A stretch of DNA of 64,000 nucleotides from Nannochloropsis salina CCMP1776 (taxonomy: Eukaryota; Sar; Eustigmatophyceae; Eustigmatales; Monodopsidaceae): NCBI GenBank assembly GCA_004565275.1, contig SDOX01000128.1, positions 186,839 through 250,838 on the forward strand, in the 5' to 3' direction. Positions 33,380 through 42,900 of this stretch are shown one piece after another. Numbering within the stretch: the stretch's first letter is position 1; every line of letters begins with the position of its first letter. Under the pieces are notes generated by a model. The model was not told the origin of the DNA, ran no database searches, and saw only the letters and a program-made list of their open reading frames with translations. A program made the position numbers and the translations under genes.

Positions 33380-34661
33380 AGGCAACAGAAAGTACAGACA
33401 CATGACGAGAGACTGTTTATAATTATTTTTCCTTGTATTAACACCATCGAAACACAATAGTCTCCCTGCATCATTTCTAACTTACGGATACCGCAATCAA
33501 CGCGTCCGTGTACCCCCAAATGCAATGTATCATTTCTCCTCATGATCCCTTCCATCCTCGCAGTGCGCTCGTTACATGATCTATGTACCGGTGGACCGTT
33601 GCATTTATACATTTGCCCTATTTGTATCTTCATCGGCCGATAAGCTCACTAGACAAGGGTGGCTTGCAAACGTAACGCAGCTCCCGCTTTCTAACCTCCT
33701 GCAGCGCGTCGTACCGGTGTTTGGTCTGGCATTGGCCAAGTCTTTACATCTCGATAGCGCAAAACTTAGCATGTGAGGACTTGTCGAGTCGCACATGTCT
33801 TATTAATCGTGGTTCTTGCATAACAATCTTTGTGGGCAACTCCAAGAAACGCACAGAGACGAGACTTTTTTCCGTTGCGCGAGAGGTTCAAGTGGCAGTA
33901 TCGAGCTGATATTACCAGGATGACCATGATTCACGCTCTCCTATTGCCAGCACGGGCACTCCCGGCTCCCAGCCGTGCGTGACTCTAGAAGGACATTCCC
34001 CATTTTATTTCTCACCCGAAAGCTGTACAAGTCCAAGACTCTCCCCCTTCGTCACTTGGTCCTTCATTTCGCGCGGGCGGCGACGGAGCTGCGTGTACGA
34101 GGGCTTTGACTTGCTCGAGCCCGAGGCTGCGACGATGACGCCCTCTTTCCCGGGGGGGGAGCACGGCCTCCTCCTGTCCGCCGTGACAGGCTTGAATCAT
34201 CCACGCTTGCAGGCATTGGTCCCTTTTTGCACTCTGACAATATATCTAGATCTCTGGGGTCATGCAACGTCTGAATGCATACTTTGTCCTGCGTTTAGTT
34301 TTTTCTTTCCGTGCTGCCGACCTGGAAATACCCGCTAATGCAGGTAGTACTTCGAATAACACTGTCCATCGCATCATGCCCGCGAGATAGAGATGAAGAG
34401 GGGCTTTACATGGTAGGCACTCTTCTACGTCATCAATGGGGCATTGGTTTAGCTGTTGGGTCAGGATTTTCGTTGTAAAAAAGTTATAGGTTGCTTGCAT
34501 AGCTAGGAGACGCGAAAGATTGTGAGCCTATAACACACAAAGTCTTGCGAACGGAATCTCAGTACTTTTTTTATGATCCAAATCGTTAGCATATTGTTTC
34601 ACCTCATGTCGTCGCCATTATTCCAATGCTTTCACCATAGACCTTAGTTTCACGAGAAACA
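33380..34661. other. unassigned 1.3 kb with a GC-rich, possibly coding patch
   Basis: No gene could be supported. Most is AT-rich, but 33960-34210 is GC-rich and open on both strands. The plus-strand frame contains YEGFDLLEPEAATMTPSF and LLLSAVTGLNHPRLQAL. This may be an exon of an unrecognised gene or a fragment of an old one. Confidence 0.3.
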
Positions 34662-35198
34662 ATGCTTTTGCCGAGCTTAGCCAAAAGGTTTCTGGGCCTA
34701 GGGTGCGCAATGGAAACCGCTGCAGCAGTATCCGCTGCAACAATCAAGAACCGACGGCCTTATATTGCTGTTGGTGGTATGCAGCGTTTTTTTTCAGATG
34801 GCAGTGGTGGGGGAGCTATGGGTGGTGATGGGGGAGGGAGTATCACTTACAGCGGAGGACAGGCAACATCGGGTCAGGGAGGGTTTTATGGAGCGGGCGG
34901 GGCGCGGGCGAATAAGACACAGACCAAACACCGTCCTGAAGCTGTGGCTCACGCAGCGGATATCAAATCACTTCGTATGCTGATGGAGGAAGTGGAGGAG
35001 CTTGAGGTACAGTTGCGTTCTGCAGATGAGTTGCCTAAACAGATTTCAATCAAGTCTGCCATTAAAAAGAAGGCATCGGGCAGGGATATGACCGAGCTTT
35101 TGAAGCGTTTGGAACTCAAAGGCCAGCCGGTCTGGGGCCTGAGCGTTAGCGAACGCGACCTGGTGAAAGAAGCCCGTCGCCGTTTTAACTCGTGTTGA
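34662..35198 (+). CDS. Gly-rich mitochondrial-type small protein, orphan
   Basis: Intronless 178-aa protein of unknown family. The N-terminus is typical of a mitochondrial presequence: basic/hydroxylated, no acidic residue in the first 17, and the motif MQRFFSDG at about residues 40-47 where processing usually occurs (R-x-F/x-S). It is followed by a Gly-rich stretch (GGGAMGGDGGGSITYSGGQ) of about 40 residues, then a predicted helix (DIKSLRMLMEEVEELEVQLR) with coiled-coil spacing. The conserved-looking C-terminus is ELLKRLELKGQPVWGLS and VSERDLVKEARRRF. The Gly-rich-then-helix order recalls the ATP synthase inhibitor IF1, but the IF1 minimal sequence is not present, so that name is not used. 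Converges on the DEAD-box gene. Confidence 0.6.
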   Translation: MLLPSLAKRFLGLGCAMETAAAVSAATIKNRRPYIAVGGMQRFFSDGSGGGAMGGDGGGSITYSGGQATSGQGGFYGAGGARANKTQTKHRPEAVAHAADIKSLRMLMEEVEELEVQLRSADELPKQISIKSAIKKKASGRDMTELLKRLELKGQPVWGLSVSERDLVKEARRRFNSC

Positions 35199-35596
35199 GC
35201 CGCATAAACAGTCATTGTAGGAATCAGTTCGGTTGGAGCTCCATGTTGCCACGCAATGCATGAGTACGAAAGTGACGTTACACGCGGGATGAATCGTATT
35301 TGTCGATATCAAAGGCAATTACGAAAAAGAAATTAATGAATGAAGGGTTGAAAACGCTGTCGTGTCAGATATCCAGAGTGGCCGAGAGGGCCGATTTGGC
35401 ATGCTTTTACTTTGTATAAGACGACCAGCTGGCCGGCGACAGCTTTGACTTAAAGCGGATATCGTAAAGAATGCTTACTTGGTCATTCTACACAATACTT
35501 GCCCGTCAAATTCATGTGCTTTTTGGGTACCTTGACCGCTCAGACGCGACCACAACCTTTCCTTTGCAATCCCTCTGTCTCCGGACACTCCTTCCC
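35199..35596. other. convergent 3' intergenic gap
   Basis: 398 bp between two converging stops. No RNA or repeat recognised. Confidence 0.4.
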
Positions 35597-37666
35597 TTAC
35601 CTACTTCCATCATGCCCGCTCCCTTTGCGCCCCCCTCCTCTTCCGCTTCCTCCGCCAGTCGGCGCGCTCCCTCTCCCCCCCCTATCGCGATAAGGTCTCT
35701 CCCGGCCTAGGCCTCCCTTACCCGAGGCTCCATCTCCTCTTCCTGCTCCCTCGCTGCCCATCCTAACATCAGGCTTCGGAAAGTTATATGACTGAGCCTG
35801 GCCGGGGCTCTGTCCGTTCGCGTGAGGAGGCCTCTTCTGGCTCGGCTCCCCAACACGACCGCCCCCGTGAGTGTCCCTCCCGCGCCTGCCCCCGGCATCG
35901 GATGAAACGCTTGGCGTGCGCTTCCTTACATTGCCACCACCGCCTGCGTGTCCGCCATTGCGACCACTCGCACCCGGGAGGCTGCCCTCGATCCTCAATC
36001 CAGGCACGCCTCTGAGTCCCATCATGCCCACGGTCTTTTTTAGAAGCGCAGGGGGCTGGTCCTTGCACCCCATGATGGAGGCAAAGGCATTCGCCTCCTC
36101 CACAAGCCGAGTCTTGCTCCATTTCAAGCCCGGCACCGAGTTGTAAAAACCCAGCCATGCCTGATAGGCGGCACCGACGGCGCGCTCGTCCACCGACGGG
36201 ATCGCACGCCGCACGGCCTCCAGGCTAGCCTGGTCGGGCTGGCAAGCCTGCGTGGGAATCATGCTCACAGGCAAGTCCTTCAAATCCCGAAGGAAAAAGC
36301 TCTCGTCGGGGGTCAGCACAAGGATGCCCTGTCCGTCCCTCCCGGCGCGCCCCGTGCGGCCCAGCCGATGGACGTACATTTCCCTGTTGCTGGGCACGCC
36401 CATCTGGACAACGTGAGTAATTCCCTCGTAGTCCACGCCACGAGCACTCACGTCAGAGGAGAAGAGAATGCCGGACTTCGCCACGCGAAATTGATCCGAG
36501 GTCTTGGTACGGGTGGCCTGCGACTTGCGCGAATGGATCTCCATGGCCTGGATCCCCGCCTTACCCATCAACTCGCAGTAGTAGCCGACCAGCCGCGCGG
36601 TCGTGAAGAATACGATGACCTTGTGGGCTGGATCTTGCTTAGCCTTGCTTAGAAGAGTGTGGAGGTAAGCGAAGTGCTGGTCTAAAGGCAAGATGGCCGC
36701 CGACTGCGTCACCTGGATATTTGTGTCCTGTTCCTCCGCGCCCACCGTGTCGATGAATTTATAGCCTGGGCGCATGGCCAAGCCCGCGACTTCCTTGACT
36801 CCCTTTGGCATGGTAGCACTGAACAAAAGAGTCTGTCGAGCGTGAGAGGGCAAGAAGCCGATTATCTTCTCGATGGCAGGTCTGAAACCCATGTCAAGAA
36901 GCTGGTCCGCCTCGTCCAAAATCAGGACGCGCAGGTCCTGGAAATAGGGTGCCAGGCCGTTGTTCTCTAAGTGGTCCAGCAGGCGGCCTGGTGTCGCCAC
37001 AAGGATGTCCGGAGGCCGTTGCAAGAGGCGCTTTCGCTCGGCATTGACGTTGGTCCCCCCGTAACTAAGGTCCGCTTTGAGAGCCTTCTGGAAAGTCAAG
37101 AGCTTGGACGCCTCCACATGTATTTGCTGGGCAAGCTCACGGGTTGGCGAGAGCACCAGGACAGAGATGCTGCCTGCACGAGGAGGTCTCTGCCGAAGTT
37201 GTTCGAGGGCCGGGATGCAAAATGCCAGAGTCTTCCCCGTACCAGTCTTCGCCTTGGCCATAACGTCACTGCCTGCCAGGACCAGGGGCATGGTAGCTTC
37301 CTGGACGTGAGTCATGCGATCGAATCCCAAAGTTTCCGCAAGTGCTCGCTGTGTATTGTCCGACAAGGGTAAATCGCGAAACAAGGCGTCTGTTAAATGG
37401 TTAGAGGCACTAGTAGCCGGCGCAGATGGCAAGGTCGGGTGAGTATGCTGGTCACGCTGTTGCTGCAACTGCTGATACTGGTGCTGTTGATCAACAATTC
37501 GCTGATGGTGGTGCCTAGAGCTGTGTTTACCGCGGTGAGGCGAGGGCTGGACGAAAGCGTTTCCAGGTGAGGTCATGAGTACAGCGGGAAGGAGGACTGA
37601 AAGAAGAACTGCGCGGCGGCAAGGATGCTGGTTTGTGAGTCTGAACACCGCACGGCGAACAAGCAT
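35597..37666 (-). CDS. plastid-targeted DEAD-box RNA helicase
   Basis: ATP-dependent RNA helicase, 689 aa, intronless. The N-terminus is a stramenopile bipartite plastid signal: a signal peptide (RRAVLLSVLLPAVLMTS) ending GNA, immediately followed by FVQPS, the Phe-at-+1 motif required for import through the secondary plastid membranes. A His/Gln-rich spacer covers residues 45-75. All DEAD-box motifs are present: GFDRMTHVQEATMP (Q motif), AKTGTGKT at 139-146, PTRELAQQ, TPGRLLDHLE, LDEAD followed by QLLDMGFRP, LLFSATMP, then the second domain with VIVFFTTARLVGYY, SSDVSARGVDYEGI and HRLGRTGRAG. The C-terminal 130 residues are Arg/Gly-rich with RGG-like repeats that usually bind RNA. The core resembles the MSS116/HAS1-like group. 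A role in plastid rRNA or group II-like RNA folding is inference. The neighbouring tRNA-like element lies upstream of its promoter. Confidence 0.93.
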   Translation of the reverse strand: MLVRRAVFRLTNQHPCRRAVLLSVLLPAVLMTSPGNAFVQPSPHRGKHSSRHHHQRIVDQQHQYQQLQQQRDQHTHPTLPSAPATSASNHLTDALFRDLPLSDNTQRALAETLGFDRMTHVQEATMPLVLAGSDVMAKAKTGTGKTLAFCIPALEQLRQRPPRAGSISVLVLSPTRELAQQIHVEASKLLTFQKALKADLSYGGTNVNAERKRLLQRPPDILVATPGRLLDHLENNGLAPYFQDLRVLILDEADQLLDMGFRPAIEKIIGFLPSHARQTLLFSATMPKGVKEVAGLAMRPGYKFIDTVGAEEQDTNIQVTQSAAILPLDQHFAYLHTLLSKAKQDPAHKVIVFFTTARLVGYYCELMGKAGIQAMEIHSRKSQATRTKTSDQFRVAKSGILFSSDVSARGVDYEGITHVVQMGVPSNREMYVHRLGRTGRAGRDGQGILVLTPDESFFLRDLKDLPVSMIPTQACQPDQASLEAVRRAIPSVDERAVGAAYQAWLGFYNSVPGLKWSKTRLVEEANAFASIMGCKDQPPALLKKTVGMMGLRGVPGLRIEGSLPGASGRNGGHAGGGGNVRKRTPSVSSDAGGRRGRDTHGGGRVGEPSQKRPPHANGQSPGQAQSYNFPKPDVRMGSEGAGRGDGASGKGGLGRERPYRDRGGRGSAPTGGGSGRGGGRKGSGHDGSR

Positions 37667-38028
37667 GGACTATGCTTGCCACTCGCCTTCAATTGTTAGA
37701 ACTGACTGTGAGGTGATTCGTGATGGGATATAGCATGTGCTGTGAAAGGAGAGCGATCAAGGTAGTACGCGTGCGTGTGGAGGAAACAAGCAAGGAGCGA
37801 CGGGGGCGGGAGGTGGCCGGGGCAATGCTTGGCCCCCGTGTGTCCGTCCCAGCTTTTAAAAGGTCAAGGTGCGGTCTTGATTTGTCGTGCGACTAATGGA
37901 ACTTATAATCACAGTAATGGGCATTTTGAAACGGCCGCATCCATAATTTTTGAGCATATGTATGCGTAAGTGGAAGTGTTGTGCGTGGGAACTATAGTAA
38001 GTCAGGTTCACGCTTGGCTTGCGTGAAA
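37667..38028. promoter_or_regulatory. upstream region of the DEAD-box gene
   Basis: 362 bp upstream of the helicase start on the minus strand, ending at the tRNA-like element. No named element. Confidence 0.35.
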
Positions 38029-38231
38029 GCGCTGATTGTCTAGGGGTTGACGGTAGGTTGCATGTCGGTAGAGCGATATGATGATCATCGTACCATGAGG
38101 ATTTCTCCCTTCCATCGCTCGACTCAACTTGAGTTCGATTCGCTGTAAGGAGGAGGCCCGGGTTTGGAGGATAGTTTGTCTGCTCTCAAGGAGCTATTCA
38201 AAACCTTCCTGGTTCGAATCCCGGTCAGCGC
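38029..38231 (+). ncRNA. tRNA-like Pol III element, interrupted (possible intron-bearing tRNA or SINE head)
   Basis: The 5' end reads GCGCTGA (38029-38035) and the 3' end TCAGCGC (38225-38231): a perfect 7-bp acceptor-like stem. After the 5' arm comes TT and GTCTAGGGGTTGAC, shaped like a D arm with a 3-bp stem and an A-box-like sequence. Immediately before the 3' arm lies CCTGGTTCGAATCCCGG, a T arm with canonical loop and B-box (GGTTCGAATCC) but one T/C mismatch in its stem. The total span is 203 bp against about 73 for a tRNA, so some 130 bp are extra, and no clean anticodon arm could be folded. A second B-box-like GAGTTCGATTC lies near 38131. T5 runs at 38248 and 38258 could terminate Pol III. 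It may be a tRNA with a long intron, an interrupted tRNA copy or a tRNA-derived SINE. Confidence 0.45.
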
Positions 38232-38392
38232 AAAGAAAACCACAAAATTTTTGGCAATTTTTGATTGTATATTTTTACATGTGTTTCTTCTTCGTTACGC
38301 GATGCTGAAGGGGTACACAACCAAGATCCTGCATCCGCTCGCTTCACTCTTATCCTGACTTCTTGCGATTTAATCATCTACAGTGCATCTGA

Positions 38393-39397
38393 TCAACACG
38401 GTGTCGCCCAGTCGTATGCTCTGCTTTCCTCGAAAGACACAGGAGAATCGTATCCTTCAAGCGTCGGGTCCAATGAAATAGAAAGAACCTCGAGCTCCTG
38501 CGCTGTCTGCAACTCGGATGGCCAACATCGTTTTTCGACCGGCATAAATGTTTCGTGTGGCACTCTTTTCACCGACATGCCAAATGCCCGCGCTTGTGCA
38601 TACAGGAAACGCTCGGTGGAGTTCGCACGATTCACAAATCCTAAGAAGAGGACCGCGCGTTCCCGGTCTGGGGCATGCAAGAACAAGAATTTGACAGTCT
38701 GTAGCAAGGGCGTCACAAAATCTATCCAACATACGATATCCGCTCCCAAAAGAATTTGAGGTCGCCACCCTTCGTTTACGACAGCCTCGACACTTTCCTT
38801 GTCGCCCCATAGGAGTGTTCGGGTCTCCAGCTTGCCCTTCTCGTGCCAGCAAGATGTCAGGGCATCCCTAGAGACCGCGACAGCGCTAGAATTGTTGTTC
38901 AATGCTTTTTCATCCCCGCCGACGACACTACAGTCATAAGTACTTTGTCCGCAACACGTGCATTTGAACATGGGTTCCACTGGCTCGCCAGGTTCGCAGG
39001 TGTGGTCAGTGATAGTCCTGAAGATGCCTCTTGTTTCTGCCACGTTGCGCTGCAAGGTCTCAAGGACCAAGTGGTTCCCATCTGTGACAAGCACATCTTT
39101 TGCGAAGCGGGAGGCGATCAGACCAGGCAAGCCTGCACATCCTGCACCCAATTCAATAACTTGTTGGTCGCGAAAAAGGTCCCGCCGTGCAGCAACAAAC
39201 CAAGACAAGAAAATTGATATCGGCCATACAATTTCACCAGTTTGATCATGGTCTGTGCACGAAGCTGCTGATACCCAGACTGGCTGCTTCTCAAGATCTT
39301 GTATCGAGTAGTTCACCTTGACAAGTGATTTGTTTACGAAAAGATCCGGATTGAAAAAACAATCCGGTTCCGCTTCTACATCGTGGTTGCTCGTCAT
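38393..39397 (-). CDS. METTL21/EEF2KMT-like protein-lysine methyltransferase
   Basis: Class I S-adenosylmethionine methyltransferase of family 16 (PF10294), whose members methylate lysines on chaperones and elongation factors. Intronless, 334 aa, ATG at 39397. The family's opening motif is GEIVWPISIFLSWF. SAM motif I is VIELGAGCAGLPGLIASRF, followed by VLVTDGN (motif II), and the later ILLGADIVCWID corresponds to the '(D/E)xxY/F' region seen as ADVVY/ADIVY in relatives. Here the aromatic residue is Trp in place of the common Tyr. The insert between motif II and the ADI block contains CTCCGQ and other Cys residues. No targeting peptide. The exact substrate cannot be assigned; METTL21, METTL22 and EEF2KMT subgroups are all possible. 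Confidence 0.82.
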   Translation of the reverse strand: MTSNHDVEAEPDCFFNPDLFVNKSLVKVNYSIQDLEKQPVWVSAASCTDHDQTGEIVWPISIFLSWFVAARRDLFRDQQVIELGAGCAGLPGLIASRFAKDVLVTDGNHLVLETLQRNVAETRGIFRTITDHTCEPGEPVEPMFKCTCCGQSTYDCSVVGGDEKALNNNSSAVAVSRDALTSCWHEKGKLETRTLLWGDKESVEAVVNEGWRPQILLGADIVCWIDFVTPLLQTVKFLFLHAPDRERAVLFLGFVNRANSTERFLYAQARAFGMSVKRVPHETFMPVEKRCWPSELQTAQELEVLSISLDPTLEGYDSPVSFEESRAYDWATPC

Positions 39398-39983
39398 GGC
39401 AGGCGAAGAATGAATAGCTCTTAAATTTGTGACTTTATTGCCTTATGCTCCCATCAGTTCAAGAAGACTTCCATTATCGCACTTGCGCTTTATATCTGAA
39501 AGAATTCGTCGTAGGGATTGTTAAGGGTGAGGAGGTTGTATCACAGGGGCAGGGACAGTCTGGAGTTATTTGAGATGTATGATACCCAAAATACTTCCCT
39601 CCAGGGAGGAAGGGCTGAGCTCTGCGTACGATATGCTTGTTTGCGGGCCTGATTCATATGCATTGCAATGTGTCCTGCCTTTAAAGGATGCTTGGGCACA
39701 AGCAGTTGGCAGGCGCGCTGAGCGAGGACGAACAAGCGAGCATCGGTAACCACCCGGAGTGGCGGGGAGGGAGCAGGGAATTAGGCAACTCTTTCTGGCC
39801 CTCTCCCGCTCCGGCATCTCCTGGAAGTAATGATGCGTTCTAACACAAATTAACGCTGATTTTCATCACCGTTGACTTTCCACTCGAACAGACGATAGCG
39901 TACGTGGGCCATTCAAGCTCTCTCATAGGAGTATCTTCCCCCTTCGCGTTGGACCTTGCCATTTGCCTACGTGTCCCCTAAAC
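39398..39983. promoter_or_regulatory. shared divergent promoter region, methyltransferase / RRP5
   Basis: 586 bp between two head-to-head starts. No specific element recognised. Confidence 0.45.
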
Positions 39984-42900
39984 ATGCCAACAGCAAGCTG
40001 CTTTCCGAGGGGTAAAGACCCTCCCGTCACGTCTAATATTAATCGTCGCAGAAGCCAGTTGACAGGCCCTGTCGTCGAGGCGACCCGACTCGTCAAGGGC
40101 CCTCCCGCGAAGCACAAGCGTGAGGCTTGGGCTGCAGTTAGGAATGCTGGCGTCACCGCTGCCTCCTCGAGCCCCTCTTCCCAACCTGCTGGGACGGATA
40201 CTCCATGTGAAGGCCCTGATTTTTTATTTGGTATTTCCTCTCCAAAGAAAAAACCAGCGAGCCTCAATAATGGATTGAAGACTCAGCATTCAAAGGAAGC
40301 TACTGAGGGCTTCCACAACGAAGCTAGTAAACTCGCCCAAGCTGTGGGTCTAGGATGCGTGACCAAAATCGGGCGAGCCGTTCCACAAATTTCTTCCATC
40401 TGTCTGAAACAAATGGTGCGTGGAACCGCTGTCCTGGGAGTCGTCATTCGAGTGGGGCCTAAAGACGTGAGTGTAGCCTTGCCTGGTGGACTTTCCGGGC
40501 GGGTGCCCCTCGTAGAGGTTTCAGACCCATTGTTCTCTCGCTTCTCACCTTCAGTGAACGGAACAATCTCTGATCCTGTGTCGGAAAAGGAGGATCTCAT
40601 AAAGGCAGTTTCGACGTTTTTACGTCCCGGCCAGGTGGTGCGTGCGGTCGTCTCGAGTTCAAACGCGGCGTCCAGAAAGCAAAGTGCGGGGGGGGCAGGG
40701 AGCGGTGGCAGAGCAAGTCAAAAGATTCTGTTGACTCTTCGCGCATCAGTGGTAAATCGAGGGTTGAAACTGGAGCACGTGCTCCCAGGCGGGGCCCTTA
40801 TGGGCGCCGTGGCCAGCGTAGAAGACCATGGCTACGTGGTGAGCTCAGGGTTGGAGGGTGTGACTGCCTTTTTGGCAAGAAAACATGTCAAAGGTGGTGC
40901 GGAGGCGGAAAAAGCATTGGTGAAGGGGAGCCCCGTAGAAATTGTCGTCCTAGATGTCAAAGAGGCGTCGCGAGCCATCACGTGCGGTTTCGATCCAGCC
41001 GTTCTCCCCAGGGCCCTCACGAGAGGCTCCGCCCTCACCCTTGCGGGGTTGAAACCGGGAATGCTTGTGAACGCGGCTATCGATGCGATCCTAAAAAATG
41101 GGCTGGCACTCACGTTTCTTGGCGGATTGTCCGGAGTAGTGTCTCTGGAGCATTTGGACCGTCCTTACGCGGAGAACGACTGGCGCAAGCGTTACCGTCT
41201 GGGTGACATACTGCAGGTGCGCATCCTCATGGTAGACGTGAAGAGCAAGTCAGTCTACTTGACATTACGCGCCCACCTACTCGGCATGCGGGCCCCCTCA
41301 GGTCTTCCTGAACTTGGTCAGGTGCTGTCGGAGGCCAAGGTATTGCGTGTCGACCCGACAAAGGGGCTAGTCCTGGGCTTCCTGCCTCCCGAGTCGGTAA
41401 ATGGTGGTACAAAGGACATCGATACATGCGAAGACGAGGGACGCATCGAAGAGGAGCTATCCGGTCGGCGGGCCAAGAGGGTGCGTGCGAAGGAAGATGG
41501 TGAGGATGACGGCAGCAATTCCAAATTGAAAGACGAGCCCAGCGAGCTTCTACGAGAGAAAATTTTGCAGAGGCCGCGATACGTACCTGTCTTCGTGCAC
41601 GCGTCACAGATAGAGTCCCTGACGAGCGTCAGTGTCGGGCAAACCGTGGCTTGCCGAGTCATCGGCTCGGCACCAGTAGAGGGGGCTGTGCATGGCTCCA
41701 TGAGAGCGGCGACGATGGATGCGCCGTTCGTGCGCCTGGCGGACGTGCGGCCTGGACAGCTTGTGAGGGCGAGGGTGGCCGCCGTAGCGGGCTGGGGATT
41801 GACCCTAGATTTGGGCCAGGGGATTCGCGCCCATTGTACAAATATGCACTTGACAGACGGGGCAGGATCCAAGTCAAATATTATCCGAGCAAAGGCGCTG
41901 ACAGAGGCCAAGAAGGGCAAGACCGGTAAGAGCGTGTATCAAGCCGGCCAAGAGGTTATGTGCCGCATCCTTCAGGTAGATACTCTTACCCGAAAGGTCT
42001 ACGCTACCATGAAGCCATCTTTGCTAAAAGACACCCCCGAAGGGATTCTAAATGCCTATACCGAGGCGATACCGGGCAAGAAGTGTCTGGGCTTTGTAAC
42101 AAAAGTGGAGGATTTTGGTGTGATAGTAACATTTTTCGATAATGTGCATGGGTTACTTCCGTTGAAACACTTGGCAGCACAAGGTGTTACAAATCCGACT
42201 AATGATTTTCGGTTGGGGCAGGTGCTCCGCTGCGTCGTGACGTCTTGTGCGCCCCAACGACGGCCACCGCGGCTGAGTCTGCGGCTCGACGTCCACGAGG
42301 AAGTGGGCATGGCTAAGATACCAGAGAGCGCACGTCAGCCTGGAGCGGTGAGCCCAGGCGACAGTGTGAGCGGTACAGTAGTTCGTGTCCAAGAACCCTT
42401 CGTCGTGGTAAAGCTGGATTGCCATGGGAGCACAGAGCCCCTGGCGTTTCTTCACAAACATCAATTGGGAGACCACGCAGCCCTTGCAGATCAACTTTTA
42501 GCCCGAACGAAGATGGGTGATCGCATTGAGAGTGCTTTAGTTCTTGAATTCCGTCGGGATTGTAACGAGCCATTGCTTTCTTTGAAGCCGCTCTTGTTGC
42601 GGGCTGGTGGTGGTATCGTAGATCAAGCGCCGGATTCGAAGCTTGCGGCGGAGAAGGCGCCATGTTTTGCCAAGCCTCCTAGATTGCAAGACCTGAAAAT
42701 CGGAAGAGCACGACTTTGCGGGTATATATCTCGGGTGGAGAGCTTCGGGCTTTTTGTTCGCTTCGTAGGCGGGCAAACAGCGATGGCTCCTCGCGCACTT
42801 ATCGCGGACAGGTTTGTGGATGATGCCTCAGGACTTTTTCGCGAGGGTGATTCGGTGCGATGTCTCCTCCATCGGGTCGACGCCGATAAGGATAAAGTTT

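Noticed and set aside
34662-35198. Naming the Gly-rich mitochondrial protein as ATP synthase inhibitor IF1
   Set aside because: Overall order is similar, but the conserved IF1 inhibitory segment is not visible.
38057-38142. A second complete tRNA nested within the tRNA-like element (GGTAGAGC ... GAGTTCGATTC)
   Set aside because: The second B-box has no pairing T-stem and no acceptor stem could be found.
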